In this document: one piece after another, positions 53,979-62,743 of the stretch
How the letters are laid out: each line of letters begins with the position of its first letter
How positions within the stretch are numbered: position 1 is the stretch's first letter
Assembly (NCBI GenBank): GCA_038209365.1
Contig: JBBQXS010000016.1
Span: forward strand, 31,378 to 95,377
Source: DASQHW01 sp038209365
Lineage (GTDB): Bacteria > Actinomycetota > Acidimicrobiia > IMCC26256 > PALSA-610
Direction of reading: 5' to 3'
DNA: 64,000 nt
Notes under the pieces: generated by a model
Told to the model about the DNA's origin: nothing
Databases searched by the model: none
The model's input: the letters and a program-made list of their open reading frames with translations, nothing else
Position numbers and translations under genes: made by a program

Positions 53979-54965
53979 TCAGGCCCCGCCCGACAGGTAC
54001 CAGGAGGCTGCGAGATGGACGCCCTCCTGCAGCGTGACCCGAGGGGAGTAGCCGAGCTCTCTCCGCGCCTTGTCGATCGCATGTCGATTGTTGTTGCCGA
54101 ACAGCATCACGCCGAGTCGGGTCAGCGGCGGCTGCCGCTGCGTGCGCGCGATCCTCGCGAGGCGCTCGGCTGCATAGCCGCCGGCGTAGAGGGCGCGGTA
54201 GGGGACGTGGATGCGTGGCGGCTTGGCGCCGATCTCGCAGGCGATTCTTCCGAAGAGCTCCTGCTGGGTGAGAGGCGCGTCGTTCGTGATGTTGAACGCC
54301 TCACCGACCGCACGTTCATGATCGAGGCCCAGGAGCAGGCCCTGCACGACGTCGGACACGTAGACGAACGGAAGCGCGTTGTCACCTCGACCGACCAGGA
54401 TGGACCTGCCGGCACGGAGCCGGTCGGCGATCCGGCCGAAGTGCAAGCGATCTCCGGGGCCGAAGAACGTTCCGGGTCGGATGATGGTGGCCGGAAGCCC
54501 CTCTTCGGCGATCATCCGCTGGACCAGACTGTCCCCTGCGGATTTGCTGAGCGCGTAGGGCTCGGAAAACGGCGCCAGCGGGTGGTCCTCCGAGCAGGGC
54601 GTGGCCTGCTCCATGCCGTACACCGTCCACGAACTGACGTGGACGAACCGGTCGACCGAGTGTGCAAGCGCGGCGCGGCAGACGTTCTCGGTACCGGTGA
54701 GATTGACCGCGAGGTAGTCGTCGAGCGGCCGCCAGGCTCCCATCATGCCGGCCAGGTGGAGGACTGCGTCGGCGCCCTGCATCGGCGTGACCAGGGTCTC
54801 CGGGGCGCGGATGTCTCCTCGGTGGATCGCGACGCCTCGATCCTCGAGCCACGACACGTCTTCACCGGCAAGCGCGAGCACGCGCACCCGGTCACCACGG
54901 TCGAGCAGAGCCTGAATTGTGTGATGGCCGAGCAGACCACCACCGCCCGTCACAAAGATCTCCAC
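53979..54965 (-). CDS. NAD-dependent epimerase/dehydratase (extended SDR), copy A
   Basis: A 328-residue extended SDR with TGGGGLLG (NAD binding), the catalytic Ser in VSSWTVYG and YALSK. It is a close paralogue of the protein at 55737-56777 (shared QALLDRGDRVRVLAL, TPMQGADAVLHLA, RMIAEEGLPA), so they arose by duplication. GTG 54965 follows GGAGTAGGAG. It probably modifies a nucleotide sugar or a 3-hydroxy group on the locus product; specificity is not readable. Confidence 0.86.
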   Translation of the reverse strand: MEIFVTGGGGLLGHHTIQALLDRGDRVRVLALAGEDVSWLEDRGVAIHRGDIRAPETLVTPMQGADAVLHLAGMMGAWRPLDDYLAVNLTGTENVCRAALAHSVDRFVHVSSWTVYGMEQATPCSEDHPLAPFSEPYALSKSAGDSLVQRMIAEEGLPATIIRPGTFFGPGDRLHFGRIADRLRAGRSILVGRGDNALPFVYVSDVVQGLLLGLDHERAVGEAFNITNDAPLTQQELFGRIACEIGAKPPRIHVPYRALYAGGYAAERLARIARTQRQPPLTRLGVMLFGNNNRHAIDKARRELGYSPRVTLQEGVHLAASWYLSGGA

Positions 54966-54973
54966 TGTTTCTC

Positions 54974-55732
54974 CTACTCCACCGGCGACCAATGCCGCCA
55001 TCGATGAGCACGGTCGGCGAGGCTCGGCAACATCTGCTCGAGCCACGCGAGCGCATAGTGCCGGCGGGGGATGACGACCTCTCGCCGAGGGCGGCGAACG
55101 AGCTCGCAGATCTCCTCGGCGACGACGCGCGGCTCGGGCAAACGACCCTTGACCTGCCGCGTCATCTCGGTGCGAATGTTGCCCGGGGAGACAAGCGAGA
55201 CCGAAACACCGGTTCCCACCAACTGCCGGCGTAACGACAGGGAGAATCCCCGCAAGCCATACTTCGTCGCCGAGTAGACCGGCTCCATCGCGATTCGTCC
55301 CGAGAGCGAGCCCACGGCGATGATCGCTCCGTGGCGCCGTTCGAGCATCCCGGGGAGCACAGCCCGGCTGAGCAACATTGCGCTGAGAAGGTTGACCTCG
55401 AGCAGCCTCCCGAGCTCTTCCGGAGGCGTGGCGACAAGGGGACGCAGCCAGTTGGCGCCCGCGTTGTTCACCAACACGTCGATGCGCCCGAAGACACCTT
55501 CTGTCCGCTCCACGAGTCGCGAAAGCTGCTTCGGGTCGGTGACATCGGTCGGGATCGATATGGCTTCTCCGCCCGCCGCGGCGATCGCGCGCTGCTGTTT
55601 TTCCAACTCGTCGCAACGACGCGCGGCGAGGACGACGCGCGCTCCGCGCCGCGCGAGCTCGAGTGCCGTCGCGGCGCCGATGCCCGAGCTGGCCCCTGTC
55701 ACGATCGCGACTTCGTTTTCGAGGTCCGGCAC
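54974..55732 (-). CDS. Short-chain dehydrogenase/reductase
   Basis: A 252-residue classical SDR with TGASSGIG, NNAGAN, the Ser in AVGSLSGRI and YSATK. A longer C-terminal part (RRPRREVVIPRRHYALAWLEQMLP) resembles SDRs acting on lipid or sugar-lipid substrates. It lies between the two paralogous epimerases, 8 bases before copy A and 4 bases after copy B, which suggests one operon. GTG 55732 is chosen at the beginning of the Rossmann strand. Confidence 0.84.
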   Translation of the reverse strand: MPDLENEVAIVTGASSGIGAATALELARRGARVVLAARRCDELEKQQRAIAAAGGEAISIPTDVTDPKQLSRLVERTEGVFGRIDVLVNNAGANWLRPLVATPPEELGRLLEVNLLSAMLLSRAVLPGMLERRHGAIIAVGSLSGRIAMEPVYSATKYGLRGFSLSLRRQLVGTGVSVSLVSPGNIRTEMTRQVKGRLPEPRVVAEEICELVRRPRREVVIPRRHYALAWLEQMLPSLADRAHRWRHWSPVE

Positions 55733-55736
55733 CGCG

Positions 55737-56777
55737 TCAGGTTCCCGAGGTCGGCCGGCTCGCCGGGTCGGCGGCAGACACGGTGGATCGACCGGCGGTT
55801 GCTCCCCCGTGCCAGTCGGCGGTGAGTCGGACGCCCTCGCGCAGCGACACCCGAGGGGCGTACCCCAGCTCTCTCCGAGCTTTGTCGATGGAGAAGCAGA
55901 CATCGCTGCCGATGAACGCGACACCGAGGCGCGTGATCGGTGGCCGGCGCGATGTACGCGTCGCGGACGCCGCCCACTCGGCCGCGGCCGCGGCCGCGTA
56001 GAGGGCCCGGTAAGGAACGTGCATGCGCGGCGGTTTCGCGCCGATCGTGCGCGCGATCGCCTGTAGGAATCCCTGCTGCGTGAGGGGCGCGTCATTGGTG
56101 ATGTTGTACGCCTGACCGACTGCACGCTCCTGGTCAAGGGCAAGGAGCAAGCCCAGCACGAGGTCGGAGACGTAGACGAGTGGGATCTTGTTGTCGCCTC
56201 GACCGACGATGATCGACCTGCCGGCACGGAGCCGTTCAAGGGTCTGGCCGAAGTGCAGCCGATCCCCGGGACCGAAGATCTGATCCGGCCGAACGATCGC
56301 GGCCGGGAGCCCTTCTTCGGCGATCATCCGTTGAACCAACCGGTCCCCTGCGGCCTTGCTGATCGGATAAGGATCATCAAACGGGGAAATCGGAAAGCCT
56401 TCGTCGACGGGCACATCCCACGCCATGCCGTAGATGCTCGAGGAGCTCATATGGACGAGCCGGCGTACGCCTGCCTCGAGTGCCGCGTTGCAGACGTGCT
56501 CGGTGCCCGTGACGTTGACGGCGAGGTAGTCCTCGAGCGGCCGCCACACGTGCATCATGGCGGCGAGATGCAGGACCGCATCGGCGCCCTGCATCGGTGT
56601 CGTCAAGGTTTCGGGGTGGCAGACATCTCCTCGATGAACGGCCACCGCGCGTTCCTCGAGCCAGGACGCGTCTTCGCCGGGTAACGCGAGGACCCGCACG
56701 CGGTCACCGCGGTCGAGGAGGGCCTGGACGAGGTGATGCCCGACAAATCCGTTGCCGCCCGTGACGAGTACGTCCAC
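55737..56777 (-). CDS. NAD-dependent epimerase/dehydratase, copy B
   Basis: A 346-residue extended SDR with TGGNGFVG, the Ser in MSSSSIYG and YPISK. It is strongly similar to copy A through most of its length but carries a unique Ala/Ser-rich tail (SAADPASRPTSGT). It starts one base before the next upstream stop region (56779), so it is co-transcribed with the third epimerase. The role is presumably a sugar or sterol-like oxidation or epimerisation in the same pathway. Confidence 0.86.
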   Translation of the reverse strand: MDVLVTGGNGFVGHHLVQALLDRGDRVRVLALPGEDASWLEERAVAVHRGDVCHPETLTTPMQGADAVLHLAAMMHVWRPLEDYLAVNVTGTEHVCNAALEAGVRRLVHMSSSSIYGMAWDVPVDEGFPISPFDDPYPISKAAGDRLVQRMIAEEGLPAAIVRPDQIFGPGDRLHFGQTLERLRAGRSIIVGRGDNKIPLVYVSDLVLGLLLALDQERAVGQAYNITNDAPLTQQGFLQAIARTIGAKPPRMHVPYRALYAAAAAAEWAASATRTSRRPPITRLGVAFIGSDVCFSIDKARRELGYAPRVSLREGVRLTADWHGGATAGRSTVSAADPASRPTSGT

Positions 56778-56778
56778 G

Positions 56779-57789
56779 TCAGCCGTTCCCGATCGGCGCG
56801 GGGGACCCGTATGCGTTGCGAAACCACTCGACGCTGCGCCTGACCCCTTCAGCGAGATCCACCTGCGGCGAGAAGCCGAGCTCCCGCCGCGCGCGCTCGA
56901 TGCTGAACCGATTCTCTCCGCCGAGCATCTGCACCCCGTACCGCATCAGCGGCGGTGGCTGCCGGCGGCGCGCCAACCGTGCAACTGCCTCCAGTCCCGC
57001 TCCGAGCATCAAGGCCGGACGATAGGGAATCCGCCGCGAGGGGGGCGGCACGCGCAGCTCGCGAGCGATCGCGCCGAGGTACTCCCGCTGGGTAACGGGC
57101 TCGTCGTTCACGAGGAGGTAGGTCCTGCCCGTCGCCCGATCGCTCTCGGCCGCCTGCAGCACGCCGAGGGCCACGTCCGTGACGTAGATCAACGGGACGC
57201 GGTTCTCTCCGGAGCCGATCGTCACCATGCGACCGTCGCGAATCATCGTCGCGAAGCGGGCGAAGCTCGCACCGTCGCGAGGCCCGTACACCCAACCGGG
57301 TCGCACGATGGTCACCGGCGCCCCGGTGTCCTTGATGATCCTCTGCAGCAGCCGCTCGCCCGCGACCTTCGATCGACTGTACGGATTCGGTTCGGCCCCA
57401 AAGGGTGCGTCCTCGTCGGCCGCACCCCGGACGTCATTTCCGTGAACCGTGATCGAGCTGACATGGACGACGCGGCGAACACCGGCAGCAGACGCGACAC
57501 CGACCAGCGTCTCGAGACCGCGGACGTTCGTGCTCTCGTACTCGTCCTCGGGGCCCCACGGCCCCGTGCGCGCTGCACAATGAAATACGCACTCCACGTC
57601 TCTCATCGCCGCTTCGAGCACCGCGCGGTCCCTGACATCTCCCGTGTACGGCTCTCCCACGCCTGCCGGGAAATCGTGGGCAACATCGCCCGGTTGCACC
57701 AGGACCCGCGGTCGTTCGCCACGATTCACGAGCAGGTCGACGAGATGACTCCCAACCAGGCCGGTCGCGCCCGTGACCAAGACCTTCAT
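56779..57789 (-). CDS. NAD-dependent epimerase/dehydratase, third member
   Basis: A 336-residue extended SDR with TGATGLVG, the Ser in VSSITVHG and YSRSK. It belongs to the same 3-beta-HSD/epimerase-like group as copies A and B but is more divergent. ATG 57789 overlaps the stop of the UPF0104 gene by 4 bases (ATGA). Three such enzymes in a row suggest stepwise modification of one carrier-bound sugar or lipid. Confidence 0.86.
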   Translation of the reverse strand: MKVLVTGATGLVGSHLVDLLVNRGERPRVLVQPGDVAHDFPAGVGEPYTGDVRDRAVLEAAMRDVECVFHCAARTGPWGPEDEYESTNVRGLETLVGVASAAGVRRVVHVSSITVHGNDVRGAADEDAPFGAEPNPYSRSKVAGERLLQRIIKDTGAPVTIVRPGWVYGPRDGASFARFATMIRDGRMVTIGSGENRVPLIYVTDVALGVLQAAESDRATGRTYLLVNDEPVTQREYLGAIARELRVPPPSRRIPYRPALMLGAGLEAVARLARRRQPPPLMRYGVQMLGGENRFSIERARRELGFSPQVDLAEGVRRSVEWFRNAYGSPAPIGNG

Positions 57790-58868
57790 TCGTCGCCCAT
57801 TGGCTCGGTTCCCGACCGCAGCGCCAAGGTCGCTCGGAGATCCAGCCCGATCGCCTTGAGACAAGCGAGGGCGGTGGCTGTCATCAACATGCCCGTCCAT
57901 GGATGTGAGAAGAGGAACATCGCGGCGACCGCTGAGCGACTGACCCCAAACATACCCGAGAAAACCAAGAGACCGATCAACTCGTTGCTACCAAGGTGAG
58001 CAGGGGGTGTAGGCAATATATATGCGAGATTGTAGAACGTATATCCATAGAGCACGACCGAAAAGCTGAGGGACACTCCTACAGCCCGGAACGCCAGGTA
58101 GCAGAAAAGAGCATCGAGCGCGACGGCGACGACGGTGTATGCCGCAGCGATGACCAACAAGCGTGGCTTCCGAAACAGTGTCAACAATGTGTCGACGAAA
58201 CCCATGACGAACGGTTCGACCCGCTCGCCGACACGTTTTGGCAGGATTGCCCTGACAAGCCGAGACATCAAAGCGAGCGTGCGATCCCGCTGCCAATTCG
58301 CGAAACCGAGCGCGAGCCCGCTCAATGCGAGAATGACCAGTGCGAAAGCCAGTAGTCCCCATATTGGCCCGCTCAATTGCAGCCCTGCGACGGGGACGAG
58401 GATCAGGAGCACCACGGCGGGCAACAGATCCATCGCCTTGTCCATCGTCACTGTTGCCAGCGACCGGTTGACCGGTATTCCGTTCGAGCGCCGCAACATC
58501 AGGCTCTTCGCCAGCTCACCGCCCTGCACGGGCAGTGCCCAGTTGAGGAACGTTGCGATGAAGTAGATGCGGATGGCGCGTGCGGCCGGGACCTTGTCGG
58601 GAGCGAGAAACCATCGCCACCGCAGCGCGCGGACGGCATACGCGCTGAGAAAGACGACGCCACAAAGCAAGGCGAAACCGAAGTTCAGATGCTCGAGCCG
58701 GTCGGCGACCGAACGAAGATCGATCAGCTGCAGGAAGATCAGTACGAATATCGCGCCGACACCCAGGCCGATCGCCATTCGAAGAAGCAGCGTGCGGCCC
58801 GTGGTTGCCGCAGCAGTGGCAGCGGTCGCAGCAGTCGGCGCGGGTACCGCCTCGGAGTCGAGGGTCAT
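57786..58868 (-). CDS. UPF0104 / lysylphosphatidylglycerol-synthase-TM family flippase-like protein
   Basis: A 360-residue polytopic membrane protein with about eight helices. Typical UPF0104 segments are RALRWRWFLAPDKVPA, NWALPVQGGELAKSLMLRR (the conserved GGELAK-like motif) and the late LPTPPAHLGSNELI. Related proteins (AglD, MprF transmembrane domain) are linked to lipid-linked saccharide or lipid translocation. It overlaps both neighbours by 4 bases, fixing it in the epimerase/radical SAM operon, and may move the lipid-linked product across the membrane. Confidence 0.82.
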   Translation of the reverse strand: MTLDSEAVPAPTAATAATAAATTGRTLLLRMAIGLGVGAIFVLIFLQLIDLRSVADRLEHLNFGFALLCGVVFLSAYAVRALRWRWFLAPDKVPAARAIRIYFIATFLNWALPVQGGELAKSLMLRRSNGIPVNRSLATVTMDKAMDLLPAVVLLILVPVAGLQLSGPIWGLLAFALVILALSGLALGFANWQRDRTLALMSRLVRAILPKRVGERVEPFVMGFVDTLLTLFRKPRLLVIAAAYTVVAVALDALFCYLAFRAVGVSLSFSVVLYGYTFYNLAYILPTPPAHLGSNELIGLLVFSGMFGVSRSAVAAMFLFSHPWTGMLMTATALACLKAIGLDLRATLALRSGTEPMGDE

Positions 58869-59887
58869 GTCGGAAGGTACCCGTGGCGGCGATACCAGGC
58901 GACGGCGCTCGCGACACCGGTCTGGAGTTCGGTGGATGGCGCAAAACCAATGACACGTTGGGCCTTTGCGACGCAGTAGACACGGCTGTGCGTCAGGAAC
59001 TCGAGCCGACTACTCGTGAGCGGAGCCAGACGTTTCAGCCGACCGGGCAGGAGGTCACCCACAGCAGCAATTCCGCGCGCGGCGGGAAGTGGGATACGAC
59101 CGGACGGCATCGTCGTGCCCGCTGCGTCGGCGATGGCAGTGGCGAGCCCTTCCAACGACACTGATTCCGGTCCTGCGAAGTGAAAGCACTCCCCGACCGC
59201 CGCCGGGCAAACACCACATCGAAGGAATGCCTCGGTCATGTCGTCGATGTAGATGGGATGCAGCCAGACGGCCTCACGACCGATCGGCCGGAACCGGCGC
59301 TGCAACACGGCACGAAAGAACGAGACCAAATGGAGATCGCCGGGACCGTAGACAAGACCTGGTCGTGCGATCACCGCCGGAAAGCCTTCATCGGAAGCCG
59401 CCCGTATCGCCGTTTCCGCTTCCGCCTTCGTCGCCTCGTAGACGTTGGTCGGACGGAAGGGCGCGCGCTCGTCGGCGGGGTGCTGGCCCGTCACGCCGAG
59501 CACGCCCGTCGTGCTGCAATGCACGAACCGCTCGAGTCGTGGCTTTCGACGGCAGCGCTCTATCAAGAGCTTCGTTCCATCGACGTGCGTCCTTCGGTAC
59601 TCGTCCGAAGATTCGCCGGGCTCGAACAGCTTGCCGGCAAGGTGATACACCACGGCAACGTCTTCGAGCGCAGCCGTCACCGCGACTTCGTCGCCGATAT
59701 CTCCCCGGACGACTTCCGCGCCTTGTGCAGCAAGCTGCGTCGCCTTCGTCGACGACCGAACGAGCGCGCGTACCCGAACCCCCCCGAGCAGCAGTCGGCG
59801 AACGAGAGATCCCCCGAGGAAGCCGGTCGCCCCCGTGACCAAGACCGGACCACGGGGAAGAACCTCGATGTTGCCCGCGGAGTTCAC
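58865..59887 (-). CDS. NAD-dependent epimerase/dehydratase, fourth member
   Basis: A 340-residue extended SDR with TGATGFLG, the Ser/Thr in HCSTTGVLG and YEATK. It resembles the 3-beta-HSD/dihydroflavonol reductase-like group (ARPGLVYGPGDLHLV, YIDDMTEAFLRC). GTG 59887 overlaps the radical SAM stop by 4 bases, and its own stop overlaps the UPF0104 start by 4 bases. It is the most distant of the four epimerases and may act on a different position. Confidence 0.86.
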   Translation of the reverse strand: MNSAGNIEVLPRGPVLVTGATGFLGGSLVRRLLLGGVRVRALVRSSTKATQLAAQGAEVVRGDIGDEVAVTAALEDVAVVYHLAGKLFEPGESSDEYRRTHVDGTKLLIERCRRKPRLERFVHCSTTGVLGVTGQHPADERAPFRPTNVYEATKAEAETAIRAASDEGFPAVIARPGLVYGPGDLHLVSFFRAVLQRRFRPIGREAVWLHPIYIDDMTEAFLRCGVCPAAVGECFHFAGPESVSLEGLATAIADAAGTTMPSGRIPLPAARGIAAVGDLLPGRLKRLAPLTSSRLEFLTHSRVYCVAKAQRVIGFAPSTELQTGVASAVAWYRRHGYLPT

Positions 59888-61032
59888 CTGCCCAAGGCGG
59901 CTTCGCGGCGAGGTCGCTGCCGCTTTCCCAAGAAGGAGACTGCTCGAGAATGTCCGACCTCGCCCGCGACCTTCATCACCGTGGGCCCATGAGTGAGCAT
60001 GTTGGTGTAGGCGGCATTGGCAAGGGGACAGTGGCACTCGCCGGCCTTGATGCTCCGGCGCAATTCCTTCGCCTTCCCCGTCCTCCACACCTCGCCGAAG
60101 TCATAGTTGTGCTCTCTCAGATTTCCCATCGATTCAGCTCGAACGCAGCACGTCCAGACGTCACCGTTCGGAGCTATCTGCGCAGAGGCGACGCCCGCCA
60201 TGCATGGAATGATCTGCCGCTGCTCGCGCAATGTCCGCTTGACAATGTCGTAGTACCGGCGGCGAAACGCCTGGGTCACCTCGGCAACCGGCGTAAGTTT
60301 GTGATCCCGCAAGCTTTCGAGCAACGTGTCGATCGCGACGGTGTATGACTCGACGGTCGGCGTGATGCCCAAGCCGACGGTGTCGAGCTCGACTCGTTCT
60401 TCGGCAATCTCGGTGATATAGGAGTCAGGCTTCAACTCGCGCTGCACGAACTCGCACAGCTCTGCGAACGAGTCGATGTTGTAGCTCGAAATCACGGTGT
60501 GGATACCGAGCGTCAGATTCTTGTAGGTGGTCTGGAGCTCCTTGAGCTGGCGGTACGTGCTCATCGCTCGTGACCAGTTGTTCTTCACGCCTCGTATCTC
60601 GTCATGCTTTTCGCCGACGGCATCGAGTGAGAGGTTGATGATGACCTCGGACTTGCGAGCGGTTTGCAAAATGCGCTCGATGCGTCCGGGGATGACTCGG
60701 TCGAGAATGCCGTTCGTCGGGATGTTGATGATCCCGGGCCGACAGTGGCGGTACGCACTCTCGACCATTTCCGGAAGGTCTTCCCGCCACGTCGGTTCGC
60801 CGCCGCTGAACGTGAACCAATACGGGGCGTCACCCAGAGATTGGAAAACGCGATCCCACTCGTCGAGCACGAGGTCGTCGTTGGGAAGGAGCCAGACGTT
60901 GCAGGTCTTGCAGCGCGAATTGCAGCGGTAACTCACGCTCACGGTGATGTTCACCGGCAACGTGAGGACGCGCCCGGTCATGTACGACGCCTTCAACGCC
61001 GGGATGTCCGGTAAGACTTTTGTCAGGCCCAT
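59884..61032 (-). CDS. Radical SAM enzyme with SPASM-like C-terminus
   Basis: A 382-residue radical SAM protein. The cluster motif is C37-x3-C41-x2-C44 (YRCNSRCKTC), and SAM-binding GGEP occurs in FTFSGGEPTWRED. The C-terminal third has additional cysteines (IIPCMAGVAS, VWTCCVRAES, ECHCPLAN), indicating auxiliary iron-sulfur clusters of SPASM type. These enzymes modify peptides, sugars or lipids. No precursor peptide gene is visible; the neighbours are glycosyltransferase and epimerases, so a sugar or lipid substrate is more likely. It starts 4 bases after the GT2 gene. Confidence 0.88.
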   Translation of the reverse strand: MGLTKVLPDIPALKASYMTGRVLTLPVNITVSVSYRCNSRCKTCNVWLLPNDDLVLDEWDRVFQSLGDAPYWFTFSGGEPTWREDLPEMVESAYRHCRPGIINIPTNGILDRVIPGRIERILQTARKSEVIINLSLDAVGEKHDEIRGVKNNWSRAMSTYRQLKELQTTYKNLTLGIHTVISSYNIDSFAELCEFVQRELKPDSYITEIAEERVELDTVGLGITPTVESYTVAIDTLLESLRDHKLTPVAEVTQAFRRRYYDIVKRTLREQRQIIPCMAGVASAQIAPNGDVWTCCVRAESMGNLREHNYDFGEVWRTGKAKELRRSIKAGECHCPLANAAYTNMLTHGPTVMKVAGEVGHSRAVSFLGKRQRPRREAALGR

Positions 61033-61035
61033 GGA

Positions 61036-62385
61036 TCAGCGAACCTCCTCGCTGGCAATCCGTGTCTCCGGCGACACGACGATGTCTCGAGTGAGGTCAA
61101 CCACCGGGCCGGAACGACCGAAGGGATCAAGCGGAGCCGCGGCACGATTTCGCACGAAAGAAGGGTGCGGACGTTCTCGTCGCCGCTGCGATCGTGCAAG
61201 AGCCCACATCGATGGTTCCATTCTCTTTGCTCCAGAGTACATCTGCTGGGCCCGCAGGAGTGCGGTGACGGGGCGAGCGAGCCGCGGAAGCAACGAACGG
61301 TGATCGCGAGCGCCGGGTTCGAATCGATCCTCAGTCAAGTCGAGGACGCGGGGTCCCGCCGCATTCTGCTCCAAGCGCGTTGCGCCTTCAGCGACGTCGG
61401 ACTTGGTTGTGATGACCGCGGTCCAGATGTGATGCGGCCGGCGCCGCAGAAAGTCGTAATAGCCGAGGGCGCGAGCCGTCATTTCCAGGGCGACTGCGCC
61501 CGCCACCCACAACGGATCGTGAGCGATGCGAGATGACTCGGAACGGAAGAGCGCACGGCCTACCCGCACGACACTCATCGTCGAGGCGTTGTAGCCCTGC
61601 TCTTTCGCGATGTGGAGGTGCCCGGCGAAGATTCGGCGCCGCTGAGTCAGGAAGTCAGCCAAGGTCGCGGGCCCGCGGTTGTACACGATTGCTCGCGGCT
61701 CGTACACGAGGCGTAGCCCGAGCTCAGTGACAACTGCCTGGATGGAGATCTCGTCTACCGCTGTGTCGGTGGGAATGCGCGGCACGATGTTTCGGAACGC
61801 AACGATCTCACCGAGCTTGGGCGAGTCCCGCGCAATCTTGTCATGCAAGCGCCAGACCAGATGCACTGCATAGCCGAGGAAGGTGTCGTCGTCGTTGACC
61901 GGGATCGGGTGCCCGCCGACCATGCCGACGGCGGGATCGTGGAAATGCTCGACAAGGGCATCGATCGCGCCGGGCCTCGCGATGTTGTCTCCGTTGACCA
62001 TCAAGAGAACGGGAGACCGTGCGGTGGCGATGAAGAGGTTGATCGCCGACGCCTTCCCGGCGCGCTGCTCCTGGACGACGAGCCTCAGCCGAGGCTCTTC
62101 GCGTGCGAGGGACGCGACAATCTCGGTCGTCCGGTCGGTGCAACCGCTCGCGACCACGATCAGCTCGTCCAGGTCTCCCGAGACAGGCTCCTGACCGAGG
62201 ATCGCGTTGATCGCGTTTGCGATGTTTCGTTCCTCGTTGTACGCCATCATCCCGACGCTGTACTGCAACCGTGGGGCGTCGGGATGCTCCCACGATGTCC
62301 CTTCAACGCGCGATTCAGAACTGATCCCCACCGCTCGTCGGCCCTCCCGCGCGTCGTCCCCAATGTGCGCCCCGTTGGGCGACAT
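61036..62385 (-). CDS. Family 2 glycosyltransferase
   Basis: A 449-residue GT2 enzyme. The GT-A fold starts at SVGMMAYNEERNI, followed by IVVASGCTDRT, the metal-binding NGDN (131-134) and a QRRRIFAGH acceptor motif. A basic, Pro-rich C-terminal tail of about 100 residues follows and has no transmembrane run. It should transfer one sugar, or a few, to a lipid or polymer on the cytoplasmic side. It is the first gene of the minus-strand operon ending with the epimerases, and is divergent from the Vgb-like gene. Confidence 0.85.
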   Translation of the reverse strand: MSPNGAHIGDDAREGRRAVGISSESRVEGTSWEHPDAPRLQYSVGMMAYNEERNIANAINAILGQEPVSGDLDELIVVASGCTDRTTEIVASLAREEPRLRLVVQEQRAGKASAINLFIATARSPVLLMVNGDNIARPGAIDALVEHFHDPAVGMVGGHPIPVNDDDTFLGYAVHLVWRLHDKIARDSPKLGEIVAFRNIVPRIPTDTAVDEISIQAVVTELGLRLVYEPRAIVYNRGPATLADFLTQRRRIFAGHLHIAKEQGYNASTMSVVRVGRALFRSESSRIAHDPLWVAGAVALEMTARALGYYDFLRRRPHHIWTAVITTKSDVAEGATRLEQNAAGPRVLDLTEDRFEPGARDHRSLLPRLARPVTALLRAQQMYSGAKRMEPSMWALARSQRRRERPHPSFVRNRAAAPLDPFGRSGPVVDLTRDIVVSPETRIASEEVR

Positions 62386-62743
62386 TCAACGGCCAACCGA
62401 TTCCAGCGCACTTCCACTTCTGCGCGGGTGTGATGTTCCCTGGCCTCTTTGCGCCCGAATGGGCGTCGCGGCTGAATCGCTGTTGAAGAACGACTCCCGG
62501 TCGAGTGCGACCGGGGTGGGTGATACTGGCAGGCCCTGGGCGAGGCCTCGCGCTGATCTTGCATGACATCGAGCGCCTGCGAGAGGTCGCCGTCGGCGCG
62601 CCGTTCGCGCTCGACCGTCTGCGCTTCGCCGACTATGAATTACCAGCGCGCGCACCACGGTCGGTCGGGTAAGCCATCCGGTGTCGGCGCGATCGGTCAA
62701 CGAGATCAACGGGAACTCGAAGGGCGAGGAACAGCACGCGGCG
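62386..62743. other. Divergent intergenic region with one weak open frame
   Basis: A 358-base gap between the GT2 start and the Vgb-like start. It should contain both promoters. A 50-codon frame on the plus strand (GTG 62520 to TAA 62672; contains RLREVAVGAPFALDRLRF) has some coding-like composition but no good ribosome-binding site and no recognised family. No repeat is visible. Confidence 0.4.

Noticed and set aside
54974..56239. A 421-codon frame joining the SDR to upstream sequence
   Set aside because: The first 170 codons overlap epimerase copy B out of frame; the SDR starts at GTG 55732.
62520..62672. 50-codon open frame in the divergent gap
   Set aside because: Coding-like but without a credible ribosome-binding site, homology or conserved context; mentioned under the intergenic feature only.
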